Part shown: in pieces, positions 7,963 through 15,686 of the stretch
Layout of the letters: the number at the start of each line of letters is the position of its first letter
How positions within the stretch are numbered: the first letter of the stretch is position 1
The notes under the pieces: generated by a model
The model's database searches: none
Told to the model about the DNA's origin: nothing
Seen by the model: the letters and a program-made list of their open reading frames with translations, nothing else
Source of the DNA: Syntrophobacteraceae bacterium
GTDB taxonomy: Bacteria; Desulfobacterota; Syntrophobacteria; Syntrophobacterales; Syntrophobacteraceae
Length of the DNA: 36,290 nucleotides
Assembly (NCBI GenBank): GCA_003165235.1
Contig: PLSV01000187.1
Coordinates: 9,075 to 45,364, forward strand
Direction of reading: 5' to 3'
Program-made: the position numbers and the translations under genes

Positions 7963-7989
7963 ATAATACATTCACCTTATGTATGTCAA
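7963..7989 (-). promoter_or_regulatory. Candidate promoter of the SphA-like gene
   Basis: On the minus strand a perfect TTGACA is followed after 15 bp by TATTAT. Spacing is short. A separate TATAAT lies nearer the gene around 7913-7918. The region 7990-8199 downstream of cobS is AT-rich with no gene seen. Confidence 0.35.
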
Positions 7990-8199
7990 ATTAAATTTTG
8001 TAAAAGAAAAATTTTTTCTACGCCCTAAGAAATTTGCTCGAACAAAGGGGTTATTAGCAATTCACGGCCCCTCTTTTGTGAGTAATCGACTCTAATCTGA
8101 ACAACTGATGCGGGATGATTTTAAAACCTTGTCAGGACTGGCTCTCGTCCATTCGGCGATACAGAATGCGTTGCCATGAGCGCATAAAAGAAGAATCGC

Positions 8200-8946
8200 T
8201 CACAAGCGGGATGCCAGGCAGGCCGACAATGTAAAAAGGAGAACTTCCGTAATTTCGTTGACCGCGCCGAGCACATCTCCAGTGATGCCGCCGAGAGACC
8301 GCTGCGCCAGCGCCCGGACCAGAAGCGAGCTCAGTGTGGCTGCTCCCAGGAAAGCCGGAGCTAACTTTGGAACAAGGAGCAGGGTTAGAACGACAGCAAA
8401 TGAGGCAGCGGCGAGGACTGTCCCGCCAGTCACATGTTCGATGCTGGATTTGGCAAGACCTCCGGTTCGAGCGCACGAGCTTTTATACGCGCTGACTACG
8501 ATTGCAAAACGGCCCATGGCCGGAACAACCGCCAGAGCAATCCAACTCTTTGCCACAATGAGACTGTAAATGGCGCTCGTTTTCAACAGTATGGCCAAGA
8601 CCAGGGCGAGGGCGCCGAATGCGCCGGTTGCGCTGTCTTTCATAATTTCAAGCCGTCTTTCGGGAGTGTGCGCTCCACCGATCCCGTCGGCCAAGTCCGC
8701 CAGCCCGTCGAGATGAAACCCTCGCGTAACCAGCGTCATAAAGGCGCAGGCCCAGGCGGCCAGGAGAAGTGGAGGCATAAGGGCCTGGAGCAGCAGGACC
8801 ATTAAACACGTAATCAGGCCAACCAGCAGACCCACAACAGGAAAGCATGCATAACATCTTCCCAGATCGCGGGGGGATATTTCCCCGGAAACAGGCAAAC
8901 GGAAGATGGTCAAAAAAGAGAGAGCAATGGTGAATTGGCGCCACAT
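8200..8946 (-). CDS. cobS: Adenosylcobinamide-GDP ribazoletransferase (cobalamin synthase)
   Basis: A 248-residue integral membrane enzyme that joins adenosylcobinamide-GDP to the activated lower ligand (alpha-ribazole or its phosphate) in the last assembly step of a cobamide. The family signature HLDGLADLADG lies at residues 78-88, followed by a GAxxPxRRLEIMKDS block, and several hydrophobic helices follow. Length matches known CobS. It is the last gene of the bza/cob operon, 96 bp downstream of cobT, with AGAGG before the ATG. The partner enzymes CobU/CobP and CbiB are not in the window. Confidence 0.93.
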   Translation of the reverse strand: MWRQFTIALSFLTIFRLPVSGEISPRDLGRCYACFPVVGLLVGLITCLMVLLLQALMPPLLLAAWACAFMTLVTRGFHLDGLADLADGIGGAHTPERRLEIMKDSATGAFGALALVLAILLKTSAIYSLIVAKSWIALAVVPAMGRFAIVVSAYKSSCARTGGLAKSSIEHVTGGTVLAAASFAVVLTLLLVPKLAPAFLGAATLSSLLVRALAQRSLGGITGDVLGAVNEITEVLLFTLSACLASRL

Positions 8947-9042
8947 AACGCCTCTGTTTCTGCAGGCAGACGTGCGATGCCGGCAATATGGGTCAATCAG
9001 GCCCGCGCTAAACCCGGCTCAAAAGTATATAAGGCCGGTTGT

Positions 9043-10113
9043 CTACCGGGGTTGTTTGGAAACCCCGGCATCCTCAAAAGTGAGCACTTCCTTAAAGACC
9101 CGCACTGCACCCTCGATCACCCCCATTGCCAGGGCCCCGCCGGCGCCTTCCCCAAGACGCATCCGCAGGTCGAGTATGGGCTCGAGTCCAAGGTGCTCAA
9201 GCATTTTACGATGTCCGGCTTCTTGCGAACAATGCCCGGCAAAGAGGTAATCCACGGCGGCGGGGCAAAGGGAGTGCGCCACCAGGGCCCCGGCCGTCGA
9301 GATGAACCCGTCAATTACGACGGGACGCCTGTGGTAGGCGCCGGCCAGGATGCACCCTGCGATGCCCCCAATTTCGAACCCTCCCACTTTGGCCAGGGCA
9401 TCGAGACCGTCTCCGGGATTCGGACGGTTTATGTCGATAGCCTGCCGTACGATCTCACGCTTCTTTTCCAGGGAATCCTCATCGATTCCTGTCCCGCGGC
9501 CCACCATCTGATTCACGGGGTTTCCCGTCAGGACCACGCCAAGGGCGGCTGAGGGCGTTGTGTTGCCGATTCCCATATCACCGGTCCCAAGGAGCCGGAC
9601 GCCGGCGGAAAATAGTTCCGAGGCTAAGCTGAAGCCGTGCAGGACTGACTGCTCGGCCTGATGGCGACTCATGGCGGGTCCTTTGGCTATGTTGCCGGCG
9701 CCACGGCCCACCTTGCGCACATGGAACTTATTGCGGCCTTCAAAGTGACCAGGGTCAATGTCCGGGATGATTCCCATGTCAACCACCGACACTTCTGCTC
9801 CAATCTGGCGCGCCAAAACATTGATGCCGGCGCCGCCCCTCAAAAAATTCTTCACCATTTCGCCGGTCACTTCCTGTGGAAACGCACTCACCCCTTCGGA
9901 TACAACCCCATGATCTCCAGCCATGACCAGGAAGGCCTTTATGGCGACGTCGGGTTCGAGGGTCTCTAAAATGCCGCAGATGCGTTCCGCAATATCGTGC
10001 AGCCGCCCCAGGGCGCGAGGAGGAATTGCAAGGTGCGCCGTATGCTCACGGGCCCTCTGCACCCATTCGTTCCGGATTGGTTGAATCTGTTTGACGATTT
10101 CCCCAAGATTCAT
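9043..10113 (-). CDS. cobT: Nicotinate-nucleotide--dimethylbenzimidazole phosphoribosyltransferase
   Basis: A 356-residue cytosolic enzyme that transfers phosphoribose from nicotinate mononucleotide to a benzimidazole base, giving the alpha-ribotide used by CobS. Visible motifs are VMAGDHGVVSEGVSAFPQEVT (with GDHGV), GDMGIGNTT, and LRMRLGEGAGGA, whose Glu near residue 322 corresponds to the catalytic base. It has a good ribosome-binding site (GAGGAAAAGCAGCA before ATG). It lies between cbiR and cobS. A ~145-bp repeated element, also found upstream of the operon's riboswitch, sits immediately ahead of it and could carry its own regulatory signal. Confidence 0.95.
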   Translation of the reverse strand: MNLGEIVKQIQPIRNEWVQRAREHTAHLAIPPRALGRLHDIAERICGILETLEPDVAIKAFLVMAGDHGVVSEGVSAFPQEVTGEMVKNFLRGGAGINVLARQIGAEVSVVDMGIIPDIDPGHFEGRNKFHVRKVGRGAGNIAKGPAMSRHQAEQSVLHGFSLASELFSAGVRLLGTGDMGIGNTTPSAALGVVLTGNPVNQMVGRGTGIDEDSLEKKREIVRQAIDINRPNPGDGLDALAKVGGFEIGGIAGCILAGAYHRRPVVIDGFISTAGALVAHSLCPAAVDYLFAGHCSQEAGHRKMLEHLGLEPILDLRMRLGEGAGGALAMGVIEGAVRVFKEVLTFEDAGVSKQPR

Positions 10114-10123
10114 TGCTGCTTTT

Positions 10124-10270
10124 CCTCGTATGACAGACTTGTTAACAACAAACGATCATTTGGCGAGATGCTCTCGCAGGCATCCCTTATCGACGCGTGA
10201 TGCACAGCCCGGAAGGCGACCGCAGCCTGCGTCTATCATCCGCTTTGGGCGTTCGCGGGATGCCTTCTTG
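10124..10270. repeat. Intergenic repeat before cobT, copy 1
   Basis: It shares with 17312-17427 the blocks CCTCGTATGA, CTTGTTAACAACA, GTGATGCA-AGCCCGGAA and GCGTTCGCGGGATGCCTTCT in the same order and orientation, with variable filler. It includes the palindrome TTGTTAACAA. One end runs into the 3' end of cbiR and encodes that protein's last residues. Confidence 0.7.
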
Positions 10271-11105
10271 CTATTTCCTGCATTCTGTTGAGCGAAACGG
10301 TAAGCTCATCGAGCGAAAAAACCTCAAGAGAAAGACTACCGTCATATCTTTCAAGGGCCTTGCAGATGACTCCCCATTCCGCTGGCGGAATGTGATCGAG
10401 ACCGGTGTGGTCTTTTCCGTTATCGACTCCATGCAGATGAACCACCGGGCTCATTTTCAGAAACGACGCCATCTGCTCCGCCACATCATGCCCGTATCGG
10501 AGCAGGTGGCCTATATCGAGGCAAAAGGACATATCAAAGGCCTCCGCAAAGGGAGAAATTCGCTGCATAGGATACTCGAGGTTTTCCACAGCCACCCGCC
10601 GTAGTTCGATCCCCTTCATTTGCATCGTCTGGAGCGACTCGCCCACACGGTTCCTCCATGCCCATCTGTCCTGTTCCACCGTTTCATCAGCCTTCCGGCT
10701 GTCCAGGTGCAAAATGAAGGAGGTGGGCGCAAGGGGAAGAGTCCTCTCGTAAAAGGAGAAAGCCGTTTCACAAAATTTCCGCCGCAAAGCGAGGTCCGGG
10801 TCACCAAAAAACAGGTCTGCGGGCAGATGCACATTATAGGTTAGGTCTAAATCCGAAGCAAGACAGGCCATTTCGCGGATCTCGCCCGGCGTGGGAAGAT
10901 TGTCTTCCTGTCCGCTTTCGAAAAGCACGAGTTCCACCTCATCGAAGTACCGGCCCAGGCGCCGGATGTTAGGAAGAATCTCTGCGGGAAAGATATAGGA
11001 GGTCGTAGCGAGTCGGAAAGGAAAACTTCGCTTGAGCGCCTGGAAAGAAATCTCTTCGATTTTTGGACTCAACAAGCGATCAGCAGGGCCGTTTTGCGCC
11101 TTCAT
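10236..11105 (-). CDS. cbiR: CbiR-like cobamide-remodelling phosphodiesterase (TIM barrel)
   Basis: A 289-residue protein of the AP-endonuclease-2/xylose-isomerase TIM-barrel superfamily, with the metal-binding pattern of that fold (YNVHLP, FILHLD, VENLEYP, FCLDIGHLL, VVHLHG, LSLEVF). CbiR of Akkermansia muciniphila cuts the nucleotide loop of cobamides so that the lower ligand can be replaced; the start RLATTSYIFP followed by an acidic FDEVELVLFE stretch fits that family as I recall it. The position between bzaE and cobT supports a cobamide role over a sugar isomerase. The chosen ATG has AGGAACC upstream and overlaps the bzaE end by 26 bp; longer starts lie inside bzaE. The last residues (HPANAQSG) are encoded by the intergenic repeat, so the C-terminus may be altered. 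Confidence 0.7.
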   Translation of the reverse strand: MKAQNGPADRLLSPKIEEISFQALKRSFPFRLATTSYIFPAEILPNIRRLGRYFDEVELVLFESGQEDNLPTPGEIREMACLASDLDLTYNVHLPADLFFGDPDLALRRKFCETAFSFYERTLPLAPTSFILHLDSRKADETVEQDRWAWRNRVGESLQTMQMKGIELRRVAVENLEYPMQRISPFAEAFDMSFCLDIGHLLRYGHDVAEQMASFLKMSPVVHLHGVDNGKDHTGLDHIPPAEWGVICKALERYDGSLSLEVFSLDELTVSLNRMQEIARRHPANAQSG

Positions 11106-12657
11106 GGTTCCTATTTGCCTTACTCTGCTTTTTCTGAACGTGTGGCGCCTGTTGGGCGCAAATTCCTCTAAATGTTCTCTCAATTTCATCCATCAGCCTG
11201 TAAAGCAATCCCTGCGTCCAATTTGCATCCGGTGGGCGATTGAGCTTTTTCGCAAAACCGAGCATCCTTTCGAATATCTCCACCAGTTGAGCGTTCGCTG
11301 TCCGATAGGGCTCGTTTTGCGCAGTCTCTTCCACCCAGTAGACAGGTGATGTAGGTTTTCCCATTTCCTTCAGCAGGAAATGGCATATCCTCTTCATGAG
11401 CCCGGCCAGCCATCCCACCCTGAAATCCTGGTAGAGCAGCAGCCCTTCGAACCCGAACAAGCCCTGTGGCAGGAGCATTTTGCGTTGAAGAGCGGTTTCG
11501 TAGCCGGGGGTCCCCTTAAACGCCACATGATCATGGTAGAGAAGGTTGGCCGTCCTCCCCAGGCGGTCGAGAAGCCTGTTGCGCTGAAGAAACTTCAGGT
11601 TCTGGACAATGTCATCGAGTGTGCTGGCGGCGTCGAACATGATAAAGCCGATCTCCGGCTCAAGACCCGCCTCACGTACAGTCGCGATGGCCTGTTCGTT
11701 GCCGGCGATGCTCGTGTGCTTGCCAAGCCGCTTCAAAACATCCGGCCTGCCGCTTTCAATGCCCAGGAGCAGCCTGGTAAGACCGGCTGACGCCAGTTCC
11801 CGCATAAGGCCATACGTAATGTCGTTCGCCCTTGTCTCCATGCCGAAGGTGATTCCGAGGTCCGCCAACTCACGCGCGAGCCTGGCTGCTGTTTCTTTTC
11901 CAGCCTTGCCGGGGCCGACGAAATTAGGGTCTACGAAGTAAAAGTCCTTTTTCCCCAGGCAAACGAGTTCAGAGATCTCAGCGGCGACGTTTTCCGGCGA
12001 GCGTCCCCGCCACATGGTCTTGCCCTGGTCCAGAGTGGGGACCAGACAAAAAGAGCAGTGATTGTAGCATCCCCGGCTCGCCAGGATGCTTACGGTTTGC
12101 TCCGTGTCCAAAGAGGGTCTCAGAGGAAAAGCAAGCCTGTCGGGCGCTTCGATCGGAACTCGAATGCGGGGAAACGATGTTTTCCCACAGGACCTTAGAG
12201 CAACGCCTTCCACCTGGACATCGATCCCGGCTTCGATGCACCGCGTCAGGTCCACCATGGTTTCTTCCGGTTCCCCAACGATCACGTAATCAACTGCGCC
12301 GGAGTAATCCAGGATTTCTTTCCATACAAGACCGGGAAAAAAGCCATAGAGACAAATCGGCGCTTGAAACCTTTGACTACGCAGATCGGAAAGCATCTGA
12401 AAAAGGGACTCGGTTCCCTCCCAGCAATAGACTGCGTGAATCGCCAGAATATCCGGGGATGGATGATCCACCAGGCGCTGCACGGTTTGCGCAGACGTCC
12501 AGCGCGCTGCATCGACAATGTCCGTCTCGAACCCCGCCCGGACCAGGCTTGCCCCGGCATAGCCCGTCATGAGGCATGACCACAGGGGTGTATTGGCAAT
12601 GTCGTTGAAGTGGGCTTCCGAAGCTTCTCGTGGATGTTCAAGCAACAGGATGCGCAT
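11080..12657 (-). CDS. bzaE: Cobalamin-binding-type radical SAM enzyme, BzaE candidate
   Basis: A 525-residue protein with an N-terminal Rossmann-like B12-binding domain (about residues 1-150, including the VDYVIVGEPEETMVDL end motif) and a radical SAM core with the cluster motif RGCYNHCSFC (CX3CX2C) near residues 197-205. In Eubacterium limosum, BzaD and BzaE are enzymes of this type that turn 5-methoxybenzimidazole into 5-methoxy-6-methylbenzimidazole and then 5,6-dimethylbenzimidazole. I assign E by operon order only; D and E could be swapped. Two adjacent ATGs are possible; the second has better spacing from GGAG. The C-terminal tail is long and Lys/Gln-rich and overlaps the cbiR start. 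Confidence 0.72.
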   Translation of the reverse strand: MRILLLEHPREASEAHFNDIANTPLWSCLMTGYAGASLVRAGFETDIVDAARWTSAQTVQRLVDHPSPDILAIHAVYCWEGTESLFQMLSDLRSQRFQAPICLYGFFPGLVWKEILDYSGAVDYVIVGEPEETMVDLTRCIEAGIDVQVEGVALRSCGKTSFPRIRVPIEAPDRLAFPLRPSLDTEQTVSILASRGCYNHCSFCLVPTLDQGKTMWRGRSPENVAAEISELVCLGKKDFYFVDPNFVGPGKAGKETAARLARELADLGITFGMETRANDITYGLMRELASAGLTRLLLGIESGRPDVLKRLGKHTSIAGNEQAIATVREAGLEPEIGFIMFDAASTLDDIVQNLKFLQRNRLLDRLGRTANLLYHDHVAFKGTPGYETALQRKMLLPQGLFGFEGLLLYQDFRVGWLAGLMKRICHFLLKEMGKPTSPVYWVEETAQNEPYRTANAQLVEIFERMLGFAKKLNRPPDANWTQGLLYRLMDEIERTFRGICAQQAPHVQKKQSKANRNHEGAKRPC

Positions 12658-12695
12658 CATAACTCCAGTGAATAGCGAACAGTAAAACCATTTTT

Positions 12696-12745
12696 CCAGT
12701 GACTATTCACCGCACTTGAGCCAGTCACTATTCACCGCGCTTAAA
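12696..12745. repeat. 25-bp tandem duplication at the end of bzaD
   Basis: Two directly adjacent 25-bp units, each beginning CCAGT-ACTATTCACCGC, match at 21 of 25 positions; a further partial copy starts near 12665. The stop codon of bzaD lies in the first unit, so the duplication shapes the protein's last residues. Confidence 0.75.
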
Positions 12746-14106
12746 GCGCCCCGGCTCATACAAAATGCCCCCAGTTCATGGCGCAGATTGTCCCAGGGCG
12801 GCGGGTTAAAATAAATTGGGTAAAGCAGGTCCAGTCCGGGATCTATGAGGCGGTCCCGTAGAATTTTTTCCGTAAGCGGTGTTCCAGGATATAGTCTGAG
12901 ATTGTTGATGACTACGGCCCCAAGATTTGCTTTCGAAGCATGAAGCGAAAACAGCTTGTCCAGCAACCTGTAGGTCTGTTCGACCGATCCACGGGTCTCT
13001 CCGGGCAGATTCACGAGGAAATGATATACGCTGAGAATCCCGCTTTGGGCAGCCAGCTTTCCGGCATGGAGCACCTGCTCCAGAGTCAGGTTTTTCCCAA
13101 GAAGTCTCAGCGTGTGGTCTGAAGCCCCGTCGGCGGAAAAGTACAGAGTAAGAAGACCCGCTTTGGTGTATAGGTCCAGTTCTTTTTCTGAAAGAGTGTC
13201 TTCACGGAAAAAACCCGTCCAGCCAATCTCTAGTCCGCGCCTCAAGATTTCCTTGCAGATGGCCCTGAGATGGTCCTCCGGCTGGTTCACTACAGCATCG
13301 GTAAAATGGACGTTGCGGATGCCGAAATCGACCCGAAGCGTTTCGAGTTCATCGACTATTCGCTCGGGGGACCGAAGACGCAGGCGGTGGCCCTGGAGCA
13401 CCGGATAGAGGCAGTAGCGGCAGTTGTTCGGGCAGCCGCGCTTGGTTTCGACCCCCATAAAAGCTACATATCGGTTCTGATTTTGATAATAAGCTGGCGC
13501 AAATACGCGCCAGTCAGGCAGCGGCAGGGAGTCGAGGTCCCGGCAATAGACAATTTGCGGCTCGTTTGCCGTGCAAACCCGACCGTCCCGCCGCCGCAGT
13601 CCAATCTCTATGCTCCGCGAGGCGGGTCCCGGTTCACAGGCCCCATCTGTTCTCCACAAAGCGCCGGCAACCGCACCGGGTGTGTCAAGGTTTTGAAGAA
13701 GCAGGGGAAATGCGGCCTCGGCTTCGCCCGACACAGCGACGTCAACTTCGGGGACCTCCTCCATGAGGCGCTGGGCAAAGAGCGTAAAAGCAGATCCACC
13801 GAGCGCTACGGTAGCTTCGGGGGCGTGTTGTCTGATGAGAATTGCAAGGGTTTTCAGATGGGGAACGAAAGAGATAAGATTGCCTGCCAGCGGGTCGAGG
13901 TTCCGAAAGGAAATACCGACTACATCAGGTTTGAACGCATCAAGTGTGCGCACCAGGCCGGGCCACGGAAAAGGATCGAGGTTAAGGTCAAGGCCCTGGA
14001 CCTCGTGCTCACGGCCGATCGCCGCCGCCAGTCTGGCGAGGCCGAGTGGAAAAACCACCTCACCGCAATCATGCGTCGAGACTGCCTGGACCAGCAGGAC
14101 TCGCAT
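12703..14106 (-). CDS. bzaD: Cobalamin-binding-type radical SAM enzyme, BzaD candidate
   Basis: A 467-residue protein. Residues 1-140 form a B12-binding-like domain (MRVLLVQA start, FPLGLARLAAAIG, VALGG, VDVAVSGEAE). The radical SAM core has the cluster motif RGCPNNCRYC with Cys225, Cys229 and Cys232, and a typical HFLVNLPGET block follows. By order after the methyltransferase it fits BzaD, predicted to methylate C6 of 5-methoxybenzimidazole with cobalamin and SAM. The chosen ATG has AAGGAAG upstream and overlaps the bzaC end by 38 bp. A longer in-frame start at 14142 would add 12 residues and overlap more. It carries the tandem 25-bp repeat at its 3' end. Confidence 0.72.
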   Translation of the reverse strand: MRVLLVQAVSTHDCGEVVFPLGLARLAAAIGREHEVQGLDLNLDPFPWPGLVRTLDAFKPDVVGISFRNLDPLAGNLISFVPHLKTLAILIRQHAPEATVALGGSAFTLFAQRLMEEVPEVDVAVSGEAEAAFPLLLQNLDTPGAVAGALWRTDGACEPGPASRSIEIGLRRRDGRVCTANEPQIVYCRDLDSLPLPDWRVFAPAYYQNQNRYVAFMGVETKRGCPNNCRYCLYPVLQGHRLRLRSPERIVDELETLRVDFGIRNVHFTDAVVNQPEDHLRAICKEILRRGLEIGWTGFFREDTLSEKELDLYTKAGLLTLYFSADGASDHTLRLLGKNLTLEQVLHAGKLAAQSGILSVYHFLVNLPGETRGSVEQTYRLLDKLFSLHASKANLGAVVINNLRLYPGTPLTEKILRDRLIDPGLDLLYPIYFNPPPWDNLRHELGAFCMSRGALSAVNSDWLKCGE

Positions 14107-15679
14107 GGCTTCCTTTCTTATCGAAAAGCACCAGTCCCACATACTTTACGTAGCCTTGCGGATGTGAAACCGGGCTGAGGGAAAGACCGGCATTGTGGGC
14201 GGTCCGGTAGACGTCCACGCCGCACGCCTCCAGGGACGGACGCGCCTTTTCCGGAAAACGGCAGCGGCCGTCCTCCGGGCACGTGGGACAAACCGGACAC
14301 GGGCCCGCCCCGAAAGCCAGCGCCTCGGCGTACCCCGCCAGGAAAACCGCCCGTTCGAGGGTTAGGAGCTGTTCATGGAACACATGGGACGGCGGAGCGC
14401 CCTGAACCAGCAGAGCATGCCGATATCCGGAGATTAAGGCGCCCATTTCCTTCTCATTCGGAGAGGTGGGCGGACAGCAAAGCGAGCGGCCATAGCGCGC
14501 GCAGCCGAACCGGCATTTCAGCCGCACCCAGTGCTCGATCGCTATCTCGCCGGCCTCTATGATGCGGGCGAAAGAAAACCCTGAGCGCTTTGCCTGAGCA
14601 GCCAGCATCTCGGGACGAGAAAGATGCCGGTTTTTGCTTTGGTGTCCGGGCTTGGCCAAGAACAGTGACGTGTCGCTTTGAAGGTGAAAAAACCGGATGT
14701 CTTTCAGTCCTGCCCCGTTGAGCATGGCGAGCATTTCTTCCAGCCGGTAAACGCGGCCGTTATAGGTGTTTATAAGCATGTGGAGGTCATAGAGCGCTCC
14801 CTTTACCGGGTCGACATCGTGCAGGTCGGTAAGGTAGTCGTGCACGAGGATAGTCCCTCCGGGAGTCATACAGGCCGTAAAATTTCTTAGAATGTCCGTC
14901 GCCTCGAGGGGGCCGTAGGCATGAATGATGTTCGAAAGCAGAATCACGTCGAAATGTTCTCCCCCGATACATGGCGCCAGAACAGTTCCGGCAACGGTTT
15001 GAATCCCTTCCCATGCTTTGGGGTCCGGGTAGAGTTTACGCGCCGCCCAAATGGTGTTGGGAAGCTCGAAGAGCACCGTGCGAAGGTCCGGCCATTGTCT
15101 TCGCAAAGCACGACACCAGGCGCCGGCCCCGCCGCCGACATCGAGGAGTTGGCGGGGCGCCTGCCCAAACATGGCCTTGAGATATTCAAGGGATTCGGCG
15201 CATTTGAGCTGAGCCTGAATGTCCAATGCTCTTACATACGCCAGGGTCCGCTCGCTGTACTGCTGCGAAGATTCATCCACTGAGCGCTCATTGGCGCGGA
15301 CTCCACCGCGTATTCTTGGTCCGAGCCTTCGCCAGTGAGAGCTAAAGTAACGCCGGTAGAGGAGGAAATCCCCCAAGTAGGCGCTGTTTCCCGGCGTCAG
15401 GCGGCGAGCGGCAAGAGGACCGTTGGAAAACACTCCTTCATGCTCGACGATAAGGTCCAGGGCGACGAGGGAACTCAGAAACCGTGACAACCCATCGGCA
15501 TCGTATCCGGTTTGCGCCGCGAGTCGATCAACCGTGGCGGGACAATCAGCCAGGAGTCCAAAAATGTTCAATTCCAAAGACGTGAAAAGAACCTCGGAGT
15601 ACCAGTATGCCGTCGCCAGATCTTCCAGCCGCTGGAAGCCTTCAGAAGCAATATCAGAGTTTTGGTGTGGCAGCTTCAT
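14069..15679 (-). CDS. bzaC: BzaC-type O-methyltransferase fused to a DUF2284-like cysteine-rich domain
   Basis: A 536-residue two-domain protein. Residues 1-345 form a small-molecule O-methyltransferase: an N-terminal winged-helix dimerisation part, then the SAM motif LLDVGGGAGAW (178-188) and LSNIIHAYG. This fits BzaC, which methylates 5-hydroxybenzimidazole. Residues 365-522 form a second domain with Cys389, 393, 401, 402, 461, 464, 467 and 473 in CRFGCARYGRSLCCPP and CPVCPTCPEDGRC patterns, resembling DUF2284, a predicted metal-binding family of anaerobes. The ATG at 15679 lies 7 bp after the bzaF stop and is the only start that avoids overlapping bzaF. The fused domain is not part of BzaC as I know it and its role is unknown. 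Confidence 0.75.
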   Translation of the reverse strand: MKLPHQNSDIASEGFQRLEDLATAYWYSEVLFTSLELNIFGLLADCPATVDRLAAQTGYDADGLSRFLSSLVALDLIVEHEGVFSNGPLAARRLTPGNSAYLGDFLLYRRYFSSHWRRLGPRIRGGVRANERSVDESSQQYSERTLAYVRALDIQAQLKCAESLEYLKAMFGQAPRQLLDVGGGAGAWCRALRRQWPDLRTVLFELPNTIWAARKLYPDPKAWEGIQTVAGTVLAPCIGGEHFDVILLSNIIHAYGPLEATDILRNFTACMTPGGTILVHDYLTDLHDVDPVKGALYDLHMLINTYNGRVYRLEEMLAMLNGAGLKDIRFFHLQSDTSLFLAKPGHQSKNRHLSRPEMLAAQAKRSGFSFARIIEAGEIAIEHWVRLKCRFGCARYGRSLCCPPTSPNEKEMGALISGYRHALLVQGAPPSHVFHEQLLTLERAVFLAGYAEALAFGAGPCPVCPTCPEDGRCRFPEKARPSLEACGVDVYRTAHNAGLSLSPVSHPQGYVKYVGLVLFDKKGSHASPAGPGSLDA

Positions 15680-15686
15680 ACCCGGC

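Noticed and set aside
13600-13640. REP-like CTCCGCGAGGCGGG segment inside bzaD
   Set aside because: It resembles the intergenic repeat family but lies in a continuous coding frame; the match is short enough to be chance.
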